Shown: in pieces, positions 35,647 through 48,520 of the stretch | Numbering within the stretch: position 1 is the first letter of the stretch | How the letters are laid out: every line of letters starts with the position of its first letter | From: Colletes latitarsis | Lineage: Eukaryota; Arthropoda; Insecta; Hymenoptera; Colletidae | Direction of reading: 5' to 3' | DNA length: 64,000 bases | NCBI RefSeq assembly: GCF_051014445.1 | Contig: NW_027488370.1 | Location: forward strand, 1,054,001 to 1,118,000 | The notes under the pieces: generated by a model | The model's input: only the letters and a program-made list of their open reading frames with translations | Databases searched by the model: none | Told to the model about the DNA's origin: nothing | Translations under genes and position numbers: made by a program

Positions 35647-38333
35647 GAAACCTGGTCTGGATAAATATTTTAGAGGATAACGCATCTTAGGTCTGGGTTA
35701 GGTCTAAGATTTGCCCTCATCAGGCTCACAGTTTAGCGTTTTTCACATACTTCTTGAACAGATCCTGGGCTTTCTCTGTTTGCATCACGAAGTAGTGTGG
35801 TACCACACTGAAACAGTCCATTAAACCTGGTTTCGCTCAATATTTTAGAGGATAACGCATGTTAGATCTAGGTTAGGTCTGGGATTTTCACTCATCAGAC
35901 TCATACTTTCGCATTCTTCACATACTTGTTGAACGGATCCTGGGTTTTTTCTGGTTTGGATCACGTAGTATTGTGGTACCACACTGAAACATTCAATTAA
36001 ACCTGGTCTTGATAAATATTTTAGAGAATAACGCATGTTAGGTCTGGGTTAGGTCTAGGATTTGCCCTCATTAGGCTCATACTTTCGCATATTTCTCATA
36101 CTTCATGGCTAGATCCAGGGCTATTTCTGGATTGGATCACGTAGTCATGTAGTACCACACTGAAACAGTCAAATAAACCTGGTTTTGATCAATATTTTAG
36201 AGAATAATTCATGTTAGGTCTAGGTTAGGTCTGGGATTTGCTCCCATCAGGCTCATTCTTTCGCATATTTCTCATACTTGATGGCTAGATCCTGGGCTTT
36301 TTCTGGATTGCATCACGTAGTAATGAAGTACAACACTGAAACAGTCAATTAAACCTGGTTCCCATCAATATTCTAGAGGACAACGCATGTTAGGTCTGGG
36401 TTAGGTCTAGGATTTGCCCTCATCAGGCTCATACTTTCGCATATTTCTCATACTTCATGGCTAGATCCAGGGCTATTTCTGGATTGGATCACGTAGTCAT
36501 GTAGTACCACACTGAAACATTCAATTAAACCTGGTCTTGATAAATATTTTAGAGAATAACGCATGTTAGGTTTGGGTTAGGTCTAGGATTTGCCCTCATC
36601 AGGCTCATACTTTCGCATATTTCTCATACTTCATGGCTAGATCCTGGGCTGAATCTGGATTGTATCACGTAGTAATGTGGCACCACGCTGAAACAGTCGA
36701 TTAAACCTGGTTTCGATCAATATTTTAGAGGATAACGCAAGTTAAGTCTAGGATAGGTCTGGGATTTGACCTCATCAGACTCATACTTTCGCGTTTTTCA
36801 CATACTTGTTGAACAGATCCTGGGTTTTTTCTGGTTTGGATCACGTATTAATGTGGGACCACACTGAAACAGTCAATGAAACCTGGTTTCGATCATTATT
36901 TTAGAGAATAATTCATGTTAGGTCTAGGTCAGGTCTGGGATTTGCTCTCATCAGGCTCATTCTTTCGTATATTTCTCATACTTGATGGCTAGATCCTGGG
37001 CTTCTTCTGGATTGCATCACGTAGTAATGAAGTACAACACTGAAACAGTCAATTAAACCTGGTTTCCATCAATATCTTAGAGGACAACGCAAGTTAGGTC
37101 TGGGATAGGTCTTGGATTTGCCCTCATCAGGCTCATACTTTCGCGTTTTTCACATACTTGTTGAACAGATCCTGGGTTTTTTCTGGTTTGGATCACGTAG
37201 TAGTGTGGTACCACACTGAAACAGTCCATTATACCTGGTTTGGACCAATATTTTAGAGGATAACGCATGTTAGGTCTAGGTTAGGTCTGGGATTTTCACT
37301 CATCAGACTCATACTTTCGCAGTCTTCACATACTTGTTGAACGGATCGTGGGTTTTTTCTGGTTTGGATCACGTAGTAATGTGGTACCACACTGAAACAG
37401 TCGATTAAACCTGGTTTCGATCAATATTTTAGAGGATAACGCAAGTTAAGTCTGGGATTGGTCTGGGATTTGACATCATCCGACTCATACTTTCGCACAC
37501 TTCACATACTCGTTGAACAGATCCTGGGTTATTTTCTGGTCTGGATCACATAGTAATGTGGTACCACACTGAAACAGTCGATTAAACCAGGTGTCGATCA
37601 ATATTTTTGAGGATAACGCATGTTAGGTCTAGGTTAGGCCTGGGATTTTCACTCATCAGACTCATACTTTCGCATTCTTTACAAACTTGTTGAACGGATC
37701 CTGGGTTTTTTCTGGTTTGGATCACGTAGTAATGTGGGACCACACTGAAACAGTCAATTAAACCTGGTTTCGATCAATATTTTAGAGAATAATTCATGTT
37801 AGGTCTAGGTCAGGTCTGGGATTTGCTCTCATCAGGCTCATTCTTTCGCATATTTCTCATACTTGATGGCTAGATCCTGGGCTTCTTCTGGATTGCATCA
37901 CGTAGTAATGAAGTACAACACTGAATCAGTCAATTAAACCTGGTTTCCATCAATATCCTAGAGGACAACGCAAGTTAGGTCTGGGATATGTCTGGGATTT
38001 GCCCTCAACAGGCTCATTCTTTCGCGTTTTTCACATACTTGTTGAACGGATCCTGGGTTTTTTCTGGTTTGGATCACGTAGTAATGTGGGACCACACTGA
38101 AACAATCAATTAAACCTGGCCTTGATAAATATTTTAAAGGATAACGCAAGTTAGGTCTGGGATTGGCCTGGGATTTGATATCATCAGACTCATACTTTCG
38201 CACACTTCACATACTCGTTGAACAGATCCTGGGTTATTTTCTGATTTGGATCACATAGTAATGTGGTACCACACTGAAACAGTCGATTAAACCAGGTTTC
38301 GATCAATATTTTTGAGGATAACGCATGTTAGGT
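35647..38333. repeat. SF1 block E, copy 1
   Basis: Matches 42,850-45,894. The offset is 7,210 bp at first and 7,562 bp from about 36,150 (two monomers more in copy 2). Rare shared markers are GCTGAATCTGGATTG (36,649 and 44,211), CACGTAGTCATGTAGTACC and GGCCTTGATAAATATTTTAAAGG (about 38,118 and 45,679). Confidence 0.75.
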
Positions 38334-39862
38334 CTAGGTTAGGTCTGGGATTTGCTCTCATCAGGCTCATTCTTTCGCATATTTCTCATACTTGATGGCT
38401 AGATCCTGGGCTTTTTCTGGATTGCGTCACGTAGTAATGTAGTACCACACTGAAACAGTCAATGAAACCTGGTTTCCATCAATATTCTAGAGGACAACGC
38501 ATGTTAGGTCTAGGTTAGGCCTGGGATTTGCCCTCATCAGAGTCATACTGTGGCAGTTTTAACATACTTGTTGAACGGATCCTGGGTTTTTTCTGGTTTG
38601 GTTCACGTAGTAATGTGGTACCGCACAGAAACATTCAATTAAACCTTTTCTTGATAAATATTTTAGAGGATGACGCGTGTTAGGTTTGGGTTAGGTCTGA
38701 GGTTTGGCCCTCATCAGGCTCATACTTTCGCATATTTCTCATACTTCATGGCTAGATCCTGGGCTGTCTCTGGATTGTATCAGGTAGTAAAGTGGTACCA
38801 CACTGATACATTCAATGAAACCTGGTCTGGATAAATATTTTAGAAGATAACGCATGTTAGGTTTGGGTTAGGTCTAGGATTTGCCCTCATCAGGCTCATA
38901 CTTTCGCATATTTCACATACTTCATGGCTAGATCCTGGGGTGTTTCTGGATTGTATCACGTAGTAATGTGGTACCACGCTGATACAGTCGATTAAACCTG
39001 GTTTCGATCAATATTTTAGAGGATAACACAAGTTAAGTCTGGGATAGGTCTGGGATTTGACATCATCAGACTCATACTTTCGCGTTTTTCACATACTTGT
39101 TGAACAGATCCTGGGTTATTTTCTGGTTTGGATCACATAGTAATGTGGTACCACACTGAAACAGTCGATTAAACCAGGTTTCGATCAATATTTTTGAGGA
39201 TAACGCATGTTAGGTCTAGTTTAGGCCTGGGATTTTCACTCATCGGACTCATAACTTCGCATTCTTCACATTCTTGTTGAACGGATCCTGGGTTTTTTCT
39301 GGTTTGGATCACGTAGTAATGTGGGACCACACTGAAACAGTCAATTAAACCTGGTTTCGATCAATATTTTAGAGAATAATTCATGTTAGGTCTAGGTTAG
39401 GTCTGGGATTTGCTCTCATCAGGCTCATTCTTTCGCATATTTCTCATACTTGATGGCTAGATCCTGGGCTTTTTCTGGATTGCATCACGTAGTAATGAAG
39501 TACAACACTGAAACAGTCAATTAAACCTGGTTTCCATCAATATCTTAGAGGACAACACAAGTTAGGTCTGGGATATGTCTGGGATTTGCCCTCATCAGGC
39601 TCATACTTTCGCGTTTTTCACATACTTGTTGAACAGATCCTGGGTTTTTTCTGGTTTGGATCACGTAGTAATGTGGGACCACACTGAAACAGTCAATTAA
39701 ACCAGGTTTCGATCAATATTTTAGAGAATAATTCATGTTGGGTCTGGGATTTGCTCTCATCAGGCTCATTCTTTCGCATATTTCTCATACTTCATGGCTA
39801 GATCCTGGGCTGTTTCTGGATTGTATCACGTAGTAATGTGGTACCACGCTGAAACAGTCAAT
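38334..39862. repeat. SF1 block D, copy 2
   Basis: The same monomer succession as 33,766-35,646, with one dimer missing at about 38,850. There GGTCTGGATAAATATTTTAG joins directly to sequence found about 350 bp further on in copy 1. It ends where GTCAATTAAACC replaces GTCAATGAAACC. Confidence 0.75.
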
Positions 39863-42849
39863 TAAACCTGGTTTCGATCAATATTTTAGAGAATAATTCA
39901 TGTTAGGTCTAGGTTAGGTCTGGGATTTGCTCTCATCAGCCTCATTCTTTCGCATATTTCTCATACTTGATGGCTAGATCCTGGGCTTTTTCTGGATTGC
40001 ATTCTGTAGTAATGAAGTGCAACACAGAAACAGTCAATTAAACCTGGTTTCCATCAATATTCTAGAGGACAACGCATGTTAGGTCTAGGTTAGGCCTGGG
40101 ATTTGCCCTCATCAGGGTCATACTGTCGCAGTTTTAACATACTTGTTGAACGGATCCTGGGTTTTTTCTGGTATGGTTCACGTAGTAATGTGGTACCACA
40201 CTGAAACATTCAATTAAACCTTTTCTTGATAAATATTTTAGAGGATAACGCATGTTACGTTTGGGTTAGGTCTAGGATTTGCCCTCATCAGGCTCATACT
40301 TACGCATATTTCTCATACTTCATGGCTAGATGCTGGGCTGTTTCTGGATTGTATCAGGTAGTAAAGTGGTACCACACTGAAACATTCAATGAAACCTGGT
40401 CTGGATAAATATTTTAGAGGATAACGCATCTTAGGTCTGGGTTAGGTCTAAGATTTGCCCTCATCAGGCTCATACTTTCGCATATTTCTCATACTTCATG
40501 GCTAGATCCTGGGCTGTTTCAGGATTGTATCACGTAGTAATGTGGTACCACGCTGAAACAGTCAATTAAACCTGTTTTCGATCAATATTTTAGAGAATAA
40601 TTCATGTTAGGTCTAGGTTAGGTCTGGGATTTGCTCTCATCAGACTCATTCTTTCGCATATTTCTCATACTTGATTGCTAGATCCTGGGCTTTTTCTGGA
40701 TTGCATCACGTAGTAATGAAGTACAACACAGAAACAGTCAATTAAACCTGGTTTCCATCAATATTCTAGAGGACAACGCATGTTAAGGTCTAGGTTAGGT
40801 CTGGGATTTGCCCTCATCAGGGTCATACTGTCGCAGTTTTAACATACTTGTTGAACGGATCCTGGGTTTTTTCTGGTTTGGTTCACGCATTAGTGTGGTA
40901 CAACACTGAAACAGTCAATTAAACCTGGTTTCCATCAATATTCTAGAGGACAACGCATGTTAGGTCTAGTTTAGGCCAGGGATTTGCCCTCATCAGGGTC
41001 ATACTGTCGCAGTTTTAACATACTTGTTGAACGGATCCTGGGTTTTTTCTGGTTTGGTTCACGTAGTAATGTGTTACCACACTGAAACATTCAATTAAAC
41101 CTGGTCTTGATAAATATTTTAGAGGATAACGCATGTTAGGTTTGGGTTAGGTCTAGGATTTGCCCTCATCGGGCTCATACTTTCGCATATTTCTCATACT
41201 TCATGGCTAGATCCTGGGCTGATTCTGGATTGTATCACGTAGTAATGTGGCACCACGCTGAAACAGTCGATTAAACCTGGTTTCGATCAATGTTTCAGAG
41301 GATAACGCAAGTTAAGTCTGGGATAGGTCTGGGATTTGACCTCATCAGACTCATACTTTCGCGTTTTTCACATACTTGTTGAACAGATCCTGGGGTTTTT
41401 CTGGTTTGGATCACGTAGTAATGTGGGACCACACTGAAACAGTCAAGTAAACCTGGCTTCGATCAATATTTTAGAGAATAATTCATGTTAGGTCTAACTT
41501 AGGTCTGGGATTTGCTCTCATCAGGCTCATTCTTTCGCATATTTCTCATACATGTTGAACAGATCCTGGGTTTTTTCTGGTTTGGATCACGTAGTAATGT
41601 GGGACCACACTGAAACAATCAATTAAACCTGATCTTGATAAATATTTTAGAGGATAACGCATGTTAGGTCTGGGTTAGGTCTAGGATTTGCCCTCATCAG
41701 GCTCATACTTTCGCATATTTCTCATACTTCATGGCTAGATCCTGGGCTGTTTCTGGATTGGATCACGTAGTAATGAGGTACCACGCTGAAACAGTCAATT
41801 AAACCTGGTTTCGATCAATATTTTAGAGGATAACGCAAGTTAGGTCTGGGATAGGTCTAGGAATTGCCCTCATCAGGCTCTTACTTTCGCATATTTCTCA
41901 TACTTCATGGCTAGATTCTGGGCTATTTCTGGATTGGATCACGTAGTAAAGTGGTACCACACTGAAACATTCAATGAAACCTGGTCTGGATAAATATTTT
42001 AGAGGATAACGCATCTTAGGTCTGGGTTAGGTCTACGATTTGCCCTCATCAGGCTCACAGTTTAGCGTTTTTCACATACTTCATGAACGGATCCTGGGTT
42101 ATTTTCTGGTTTGGATCACATAGTAATGTGGTACCACTCTGAAACAGTCGATTAAACCAGGTTTCGATCAATATTTTTGAGGATAACGCATGTTAGGTCT
42201 AGTTTAGGCCTGGGATTTTCACTCATCGGACTCATAACTTCGCATTCTTCACATTCTTGTTGAACGGATCCTGGGTTTTTTCTGGTTTGGAGCACGTAGT
42301 AATGTGGGACCACACTGAAACAGTCAATTAAACCTGGTTTCGATCAATATTTTAGAGAATAATTCATGTTAGGTCTAGGTTAGGTCTGGGATTTGCTCTC
42401 ATCAGGCTCATTCTTTCGCATATTTCTCATACTTGATGGCTAGATCCTGGGCTTTTTCTGGATTGCATCACGTAGTAATGAAGTACAACACTGAAACAGT
42501 CAATTAAACCTGGTTTCCATCAATATCTTAGAGGACAACGCAAGTTAGGTCTGGGATATGTCTGGGATTTGCCATCATCAGGCTCATTCTTTCGCATATT
42601 TCTCATACATGTTGAACAGATCCTGGGTTTTTTCTGGTTTGGATCACGTAGTAATGTGGGACCACACTGAAACAATCAATTAAACCTGATCTTGATAAAT
42701 ATTTTAGAGGATAACGCATGTTAGGTCTGGGTTAGGTCTAGGATTTGCCCTCATCAGGCTCATACTTTCGCATATTTCTCATACTTCATGGCTAGATCCT
42801 GGGCTGTTTCTGGATTGTATCAGGTAGTAAAGTGGTACCACACTGAAAC
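39863..42849. repeat. SF1 mosaic segment
   Basis: SF1 monomers, partly as local repeats. A form with GTCATACTGTCGCAG recurs near 40,125, 40,825 and 41,005. The stretch 42,100-42,570 matches 39,120-39,590 at an offset of 2,983 bp (CTAGTTTAGGCC, CTCATAACTTCGC). At about 40,783 a single A is inserted (ATGTTAAGGTCTAGG). No gene is seen. Confidence 0.7.
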
Positions 42850-45800
42850 ATTCAATGAAACCTGGTCTGGATAAATATTTTAGAGGATAACGCATCTTAG
42901 GACTGGGTTAGGTCTAAGATTTGCCCTCATCAGGCTCACAGTTTAGCGTTTTTCACATACTTCTTGAACAGATCCTGGGCTTTCTCTGTTTGGATCACGA
43001 AGTAGTGTGGTACCACACTGAAACAGTCCATTAAACCTGGTTTCGCTCAATATTATAGAGGATAACGCATGTTAGGTCTAGGTTAGGTCTGGGATTTTCA
43101 CTGATCAGACTCATACTTTCGCATTCTTCACATACTTGTTGAACGGATCCTGGGTTTTTTCTGGTTTGGATCACGTAGTATTGTGGTACCACACTGAAAC
43201 ATTCAATTAAACCTGGTCTTGATAAATATTTTAGAGAATAACGCATGTTAGGTCTGGGTTAGGTCTAGGATTTGCCCTCATCAGGCTCATACTTTCGCAT
43301 ATTTCTCATACTTCATGGCTAGATCCTGGGCTATTTCTGGATTGGATCACGTAGTCATGTAGTACCACACTGAAACAGTCAAATAAACCTGGTTTCCATC
43401 AATATTCTAGAGGACAACGCATGTTAGGTCTAGGTTAGGCCTGGGATTTGCCCTCATCAGGGTCATACTGTCGCAGTTTTAACATACTTGTTGAACGGAT
43501 CCTGGGTTTTTTCTGGTATGGTTCACGTAGTAATGTGGTACCACACTGAAACATTCAATTAAACCTTTTCTTGATAAATATTTTAGAGGATAACGCATGT
43601 TAGGTTTGGGTTAGGTCTAGGATTTGCCCTCATCAGGCTCATACTTTCGCATATTTCTCATACTTCATGGCTAGATCCTGGGCTATTTCTGGATTGGATC
43701 ACGTAGTCATGTAGTACCACACTGAAACAGTCAAATAAACGTGGTTTTGATCAATATTTTAGAGAATAATTCATGTTAGGTCTAGGTTAGGTCTGGGATT
43801 TGCTCCCATCAGGCTCATTCTTTCGCATATTTCTCACACTTGATGGCTAGATCCTGGGCTTTTTCTGGATTGCATCACGTAGTAATGAAGTACAACACTG
43901 AAACAGTCAATTAAACCTGGTTCCCATCAATATTCTAGAGGACAACGCATGTTAGGTCTAGGTTAGGCCTGGGATTTGCCCTCATCAGGGTCATACTGTC
44001 GCAGTTTTAACATACTTGTTGAACGGATCCTGGGTTTTTTCTGGTTTGGTTCACGTAGTAATGTGTTACCACACTGAAACATTCAATTAAACCTGGTCTT
44101 GATAAATATTTTAGAGGATAACGCATGTTAGGTTTGGGTTAGGTCTAGGATTTGCCCTCATCAGGCTCATACTTTCGCATATTTCTCATACTTCATGGCT
44201 AGATCCTAGGCTGAATCTGGATTGTATCACGTAGTAATGTGGCACCACGCTGAAACAGTCGATTAAACCTGGTTTCGATCAATATTTTAGAGGATAACGC
44301 AAGTTAAGTCTAGGATAGGTCTGGGATTTGACCTCATCAGACTCATACTTTCGCGTTTTTCACATACTTGTTGAACAGATCCTGGGTTTTTTCTGGTTTG
44401 GATCACGTATTAATGTGGGACCACACTGAAACAGTCAATGAAACCTGGTTTCGATCATTATTTTAGAGAATAATTCATGTTAGGTCTAGGTCAGGTCTGG
44501 GATTTGCTCTCATCAGGCTCATTCTTTCGCATATTTCTCATACTTGATGGCTAGATCCTGGGCTTCTTCTGGATTGCATCACGTAGTAATGAAGTACAAC
44601 ACTGAAACAGTCATTTAAACCTGGTTTCCATCAATATCTTAGAGGACAACGCAAGTTAGGTCTGGGATAGGTCTTGGATTTGCCCTCATCAGGCTCATAC
44701 TTTCGCGTTTTTCACATACTTGTGGAACAGATCCTGGGTTTTTTCTGGTTTGGATCACGTAGTAGTGTGGTACCACACTGAAACAGTCCATTTTACCTGG
44801 TTTGGACCAATATTTTAGAGGATAACGCATGTTAGGTCTAGGTCAGGTCTGGGATTTTCACTCATCAGACTCATACTTTCGCATTCTTTACATACTTGTT
44901 GAACGGATCCTGGGTTTTTTCTGGTTTGGATCACGTAGTAATGTGGGACCACACTGAAACAGTCAATTAAACCTGGTTTCGATCAATATTTTAGAGAATA
45001 ATTCATGTTAGGTCTAGTTCAGGTCTGGGATTTGCTCTCATCAGGCTCATTCTTTCGCATATTTCTCATACTTGATGGCTAGATCCTGGGCTTCTTCTGG
45101 ATTGCATCACGTAGTAATGAAGTACAACACTGAAACAGTCAATTAAACCTGGTTTCCATCAATATCTTAGAGGACAACGCAAGTTAGGTCTGGGATATGT
45201 CTGGGATTTGCCCTCATCAGGCTCATTCTTTCGCGTTTTTCACATACTTGTTGAACGGATCCTGGGTTTTTTCTGGTTTGGATCACGTAGTAATGTGGGA
45301 CCACACTGAAACAGTCAATTAAACCTGGTTTCGATCAATATTTTAGAGAATAATTCATGTTAGGTCTAGGTCAGGTCTCGGATTTGCTCTCATCAGGCTC
45401 ATTCTTTCGCATATTTCTCATACTTGATGGCTAGATCCTGGGCTTCTTCTGGATTGCATCACGTAGCAATGAAGTACAACACTGAAATAGTCAATTAAAC
45501 CTTGTTTCCATCAATATCTTAGAGGACAACGCAAGTTATGTCTGGGATATGTCTGGGATTTGCCCTCATCAGGCTCATACTTTCACGTTTTTCACATACT
45601 TGTTGAACAGATCCTGGGTTTTTTCTGGTTTGGATCACGTAGTAATGTGGGACCACACTGGAACAATCAATTAAACCTGGCCTTGATAAATATTTTAAAG
45701 GATAACGCAAGTTAGGTCTGGGATTGGCCTGGGATTTGATATCATCAGACTCATACTTTCGCACACTTCACATACTCGTTGAACAGATCCTGGGTTATTT

Positions 45801-45894
45801 TCTGATTTGGATCACATAGTAATGTGGTACCACACTGAAACAGTCGATTAAACCAGGTTTCGATCTATATTTTTGAGGATAACGCATGTTAGGT
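42850..45894. repeat. SF1 block E, copy 2
   Basis: Corresponds to 35,640-38,333 but is about 350 bp longer, because of an added dimer near 43,400-43,750. Farther right the correspondence mixes two registers (offsets 7,209 and 7,561), as expected after further dimer-scale exchange. It ends near a 2-bp deletion (ATGTTAGGTAGGTTGGG) at about 45,887. Confidence 0.7.
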
Positions 45895-47630
45895 AGGTTG
45901 GGCCTGGGATTTTCACTCATCAGACTCATACTTTCGCATTCTTCACATACTTGTTGAACGGATCCTGGGTTTTTTCTGGTTTGGATCGCGTAGTAATGTG
46001 GGACCACACTGAAACAGTCAATTAAACCTGGTTTCGATCAATATTTTAGAGAATAATTCATGTTAGGTCTAGGTCAGGTCTGGGATTTGCTCTCATCAGG
46101 CTCATTCTTTCGCATATTTCTCATACTTGATGGCTAGATCCTGGGCTTCTTGTGGATTGCATCACGTAGTAATGAAGTACAACACTGAAACAGTCAATTA
46201 AACCTGGTTACCATCAATATCTTACAGGACAACGCAAGTTAGGTCTGGGATATGTCTGGGATTTGCCCTCATCAGGCTCATACTTTCGCGTTTTTCACAT
46301 ACTTGTTGAACAGATCCTGGGTTTTTTCTGGTTTGGATCACGTAGTAGTGTGGTACCACGCTGAAACAGTCCATTAAACCTGGTTTGGATCAATATTTTA
46401 GAGGATAACGCATGTTAGGTCTAGGTTAGGCCTGGGATTTTCACTCATCAGACTCATACTTTCGCATTCTTCACACACTTGTTGAACGGATCCTGGGTTA
46501 TTTCTGGTTTGGATCACGTAGTAATGTGGGACCACACTGAAACAGTCAATTAAACCTGGTTTCGATCAATATTTTAGAGAATAATTCATGTTAGGTCTAG
46601 GTTAGGTCTGGGATTTGCCCACATCAGGCTCATTCTTTCGTATATTTCTCATACATGTTGAACAGATCCTGGGTTTTTTCTGATTTGGATCACGTAGTAA
46701 TGTGGGACCACAGTGAAACATTCAATTAAACCTGGTCTTGATAAATATTTTAGAGGATAACGCATGTTAGGTTTGGGTTAGGTCTAGGATTTGCCCTCAT
46801 CAGGCTCATACTTTCGCATATTTCTCATACTTCATGGGTAGATCCTGGGCTTCTTCTGGATTGCATCACGTAGTAATGAAGTACAACACTGAAACAGTCA
46901 ATTAAACCTGGTTTCCATCAATATCTTAGAGGACAACGCAAGTTAGGTCTAGGTTAGGCCTGGGATTTTCACTCATCAGACTCATACTTTCGCATTCTTC
47001 ACATACTTGTTGAACAGATCCTGGGTTTTTTCTGGTTTGGATCACGTAGTAATGTGGGACCACTCTGAAACAGTCAATTAAACCTGGTTTCGATCAATAT
47101 TTTAGAGAATAATTCATGTTAGGTCTAGGTTAGGTCTGGGATTTGCCCACATCAGGCTCATTCTTTCGTATATTTCTCATACATGTTGAACAGATCCTGG
47201 GTTTTTTCTGGTTTGGATCACGTAGTAATGTGGGACCACACTGAAACAATCAATTAAACCTGGTCTTGATAAATATTTTAGAGGATAACGCATGTTAGGT
47301 CTGGGTTAGGTCTAGGATTTGCCCTCATGAGGCTCATACTTTCGCATATTTCTCATACTTCAAGGCTAGATCCTGGGCTGTTTCTGGATTGTATCACGTA
47401 GTAATGTGGTACCACGCTGAAACAGTCAATTAAACCTGGTTTCGATCAATATTTTAGAGGATAACGCAAGTTAGGTCTGGGATAGTTCTAGGATTTGCCC
47501 TCATCAGGCTCTTACTTTCGCATATTTCTCATACTTCATGGATAGATCCTGGGCTATTTCTGGATTGGATCACGTAGTAAAGTAGTACCACACTGCAACA
47601 TTCAATGAAACCTGGTCTGGATAAATATTT
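45895..47630. repeat. SF1 mosaic segment
   Basis: SF1 monomers linking block E to the large block on the right. Near 46,560-46,690 and 47,090-47,220 the same chimeric monomer (TTCGTATATTTCTCATACATG) appears twice, three monomers apart. No gene is seen. Confidence 0.7.
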
Positions 47631-48520
47631 TAGAGGTTAGCGCATCTTAGGTCTGGGTTAGGTCTAAGATTTGCCCTCATCAGGCTCACAGTTTAGCGTT
47701 TTTCACATACTTGTTGAACAGATCCTGGGTTTTTTCTGGTTTGGATCACGAAGTAATGTGGTACCACACTGAAACAGTCCATTAAACCTGGTTTCGCTCA
47801 ATATTTTAAAGGATAACGCATGTAAGGTCTAGGTTAGGTCTGGGATTTGCTCTCATCAGGCTCGTTCTTTCGCATATTTCTCATACTTGATGGCTAGAAC
47901 CTGGGTTTTTTCTGGTTTGGATCACGTAGTAATGTGGTACCACACTGAAACAGTCGATTAAAGCTGGTTTCGATCAATATTTTAGAGGATAACGCAAGTT
48001 AGGTCTGGGAATGGTCTGGGATTTGACCTCATCAGACTCATACTTTCGCAACACTTCACATACTCCTTGAACAGATCCTGGGTTATTTTCTGGTTTGGAT
48101 CACATAGTAATGTGGTACCACACTGAAACAGTCGATTAAACCAGGTTTCGATCAATATTTTAGAGGATAACGCATGTTAGGTCTAGGTTAGGCCTGGGAT
48201 TTTCACTCATCAGACTCATACTTTCGCATTCTTCACATACTTGTTGAACGGATCCTGGGTTTTTTCTGGTTTGGATCACGTAGTAATGTGGTACCACACT
48301 GAAACGGTCAATTAAACCTGGTTTCGATCAATATTTTAGAGGATAACGCAAGTTAGGTCTGGGATAGGTCTGGGATTTGACCTCATCAGACTCATACTTT
48401 CGCACACTTCACGTACTCGTTGAACAGATCCTGGGTTATTTTCTGGTTTGGATCACATAGTAATGTGGTACCACACTGAAACAGTCGATTAAACCAGGTT
48501 TCGATCAATATTTTAGAGAA
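47631..48520. repeat. SF1 segment matching 54,344-55,040
   Basis: From 47,824 the sequence matches 54,344 onward at a constant offset of 6,520 bp; the match continues to about 49,068 / 55,588. Markers are GCATGTAAGGTCTAGG, GGCTAGAACCTGGG and the 2-bp-longer TTTCGCAACACTTCAC at about 48,035. Confidence 0.78.

Noticed and set aside
981..46007. Many minus-strand open frames of 63-104 codons with near-identical products beginning MRYPLKY or MRYPQKY, some at 352-bp steps
   Set aside because: Most of the recurring frames span about 192 bases, slightly more than one monomer, and start and stop in the same repeat motif. Monomer length is not a multiple of three, so the frame breaks at each unit. Variation shows no sign of protein-level constraint, and no domain is recognisable.
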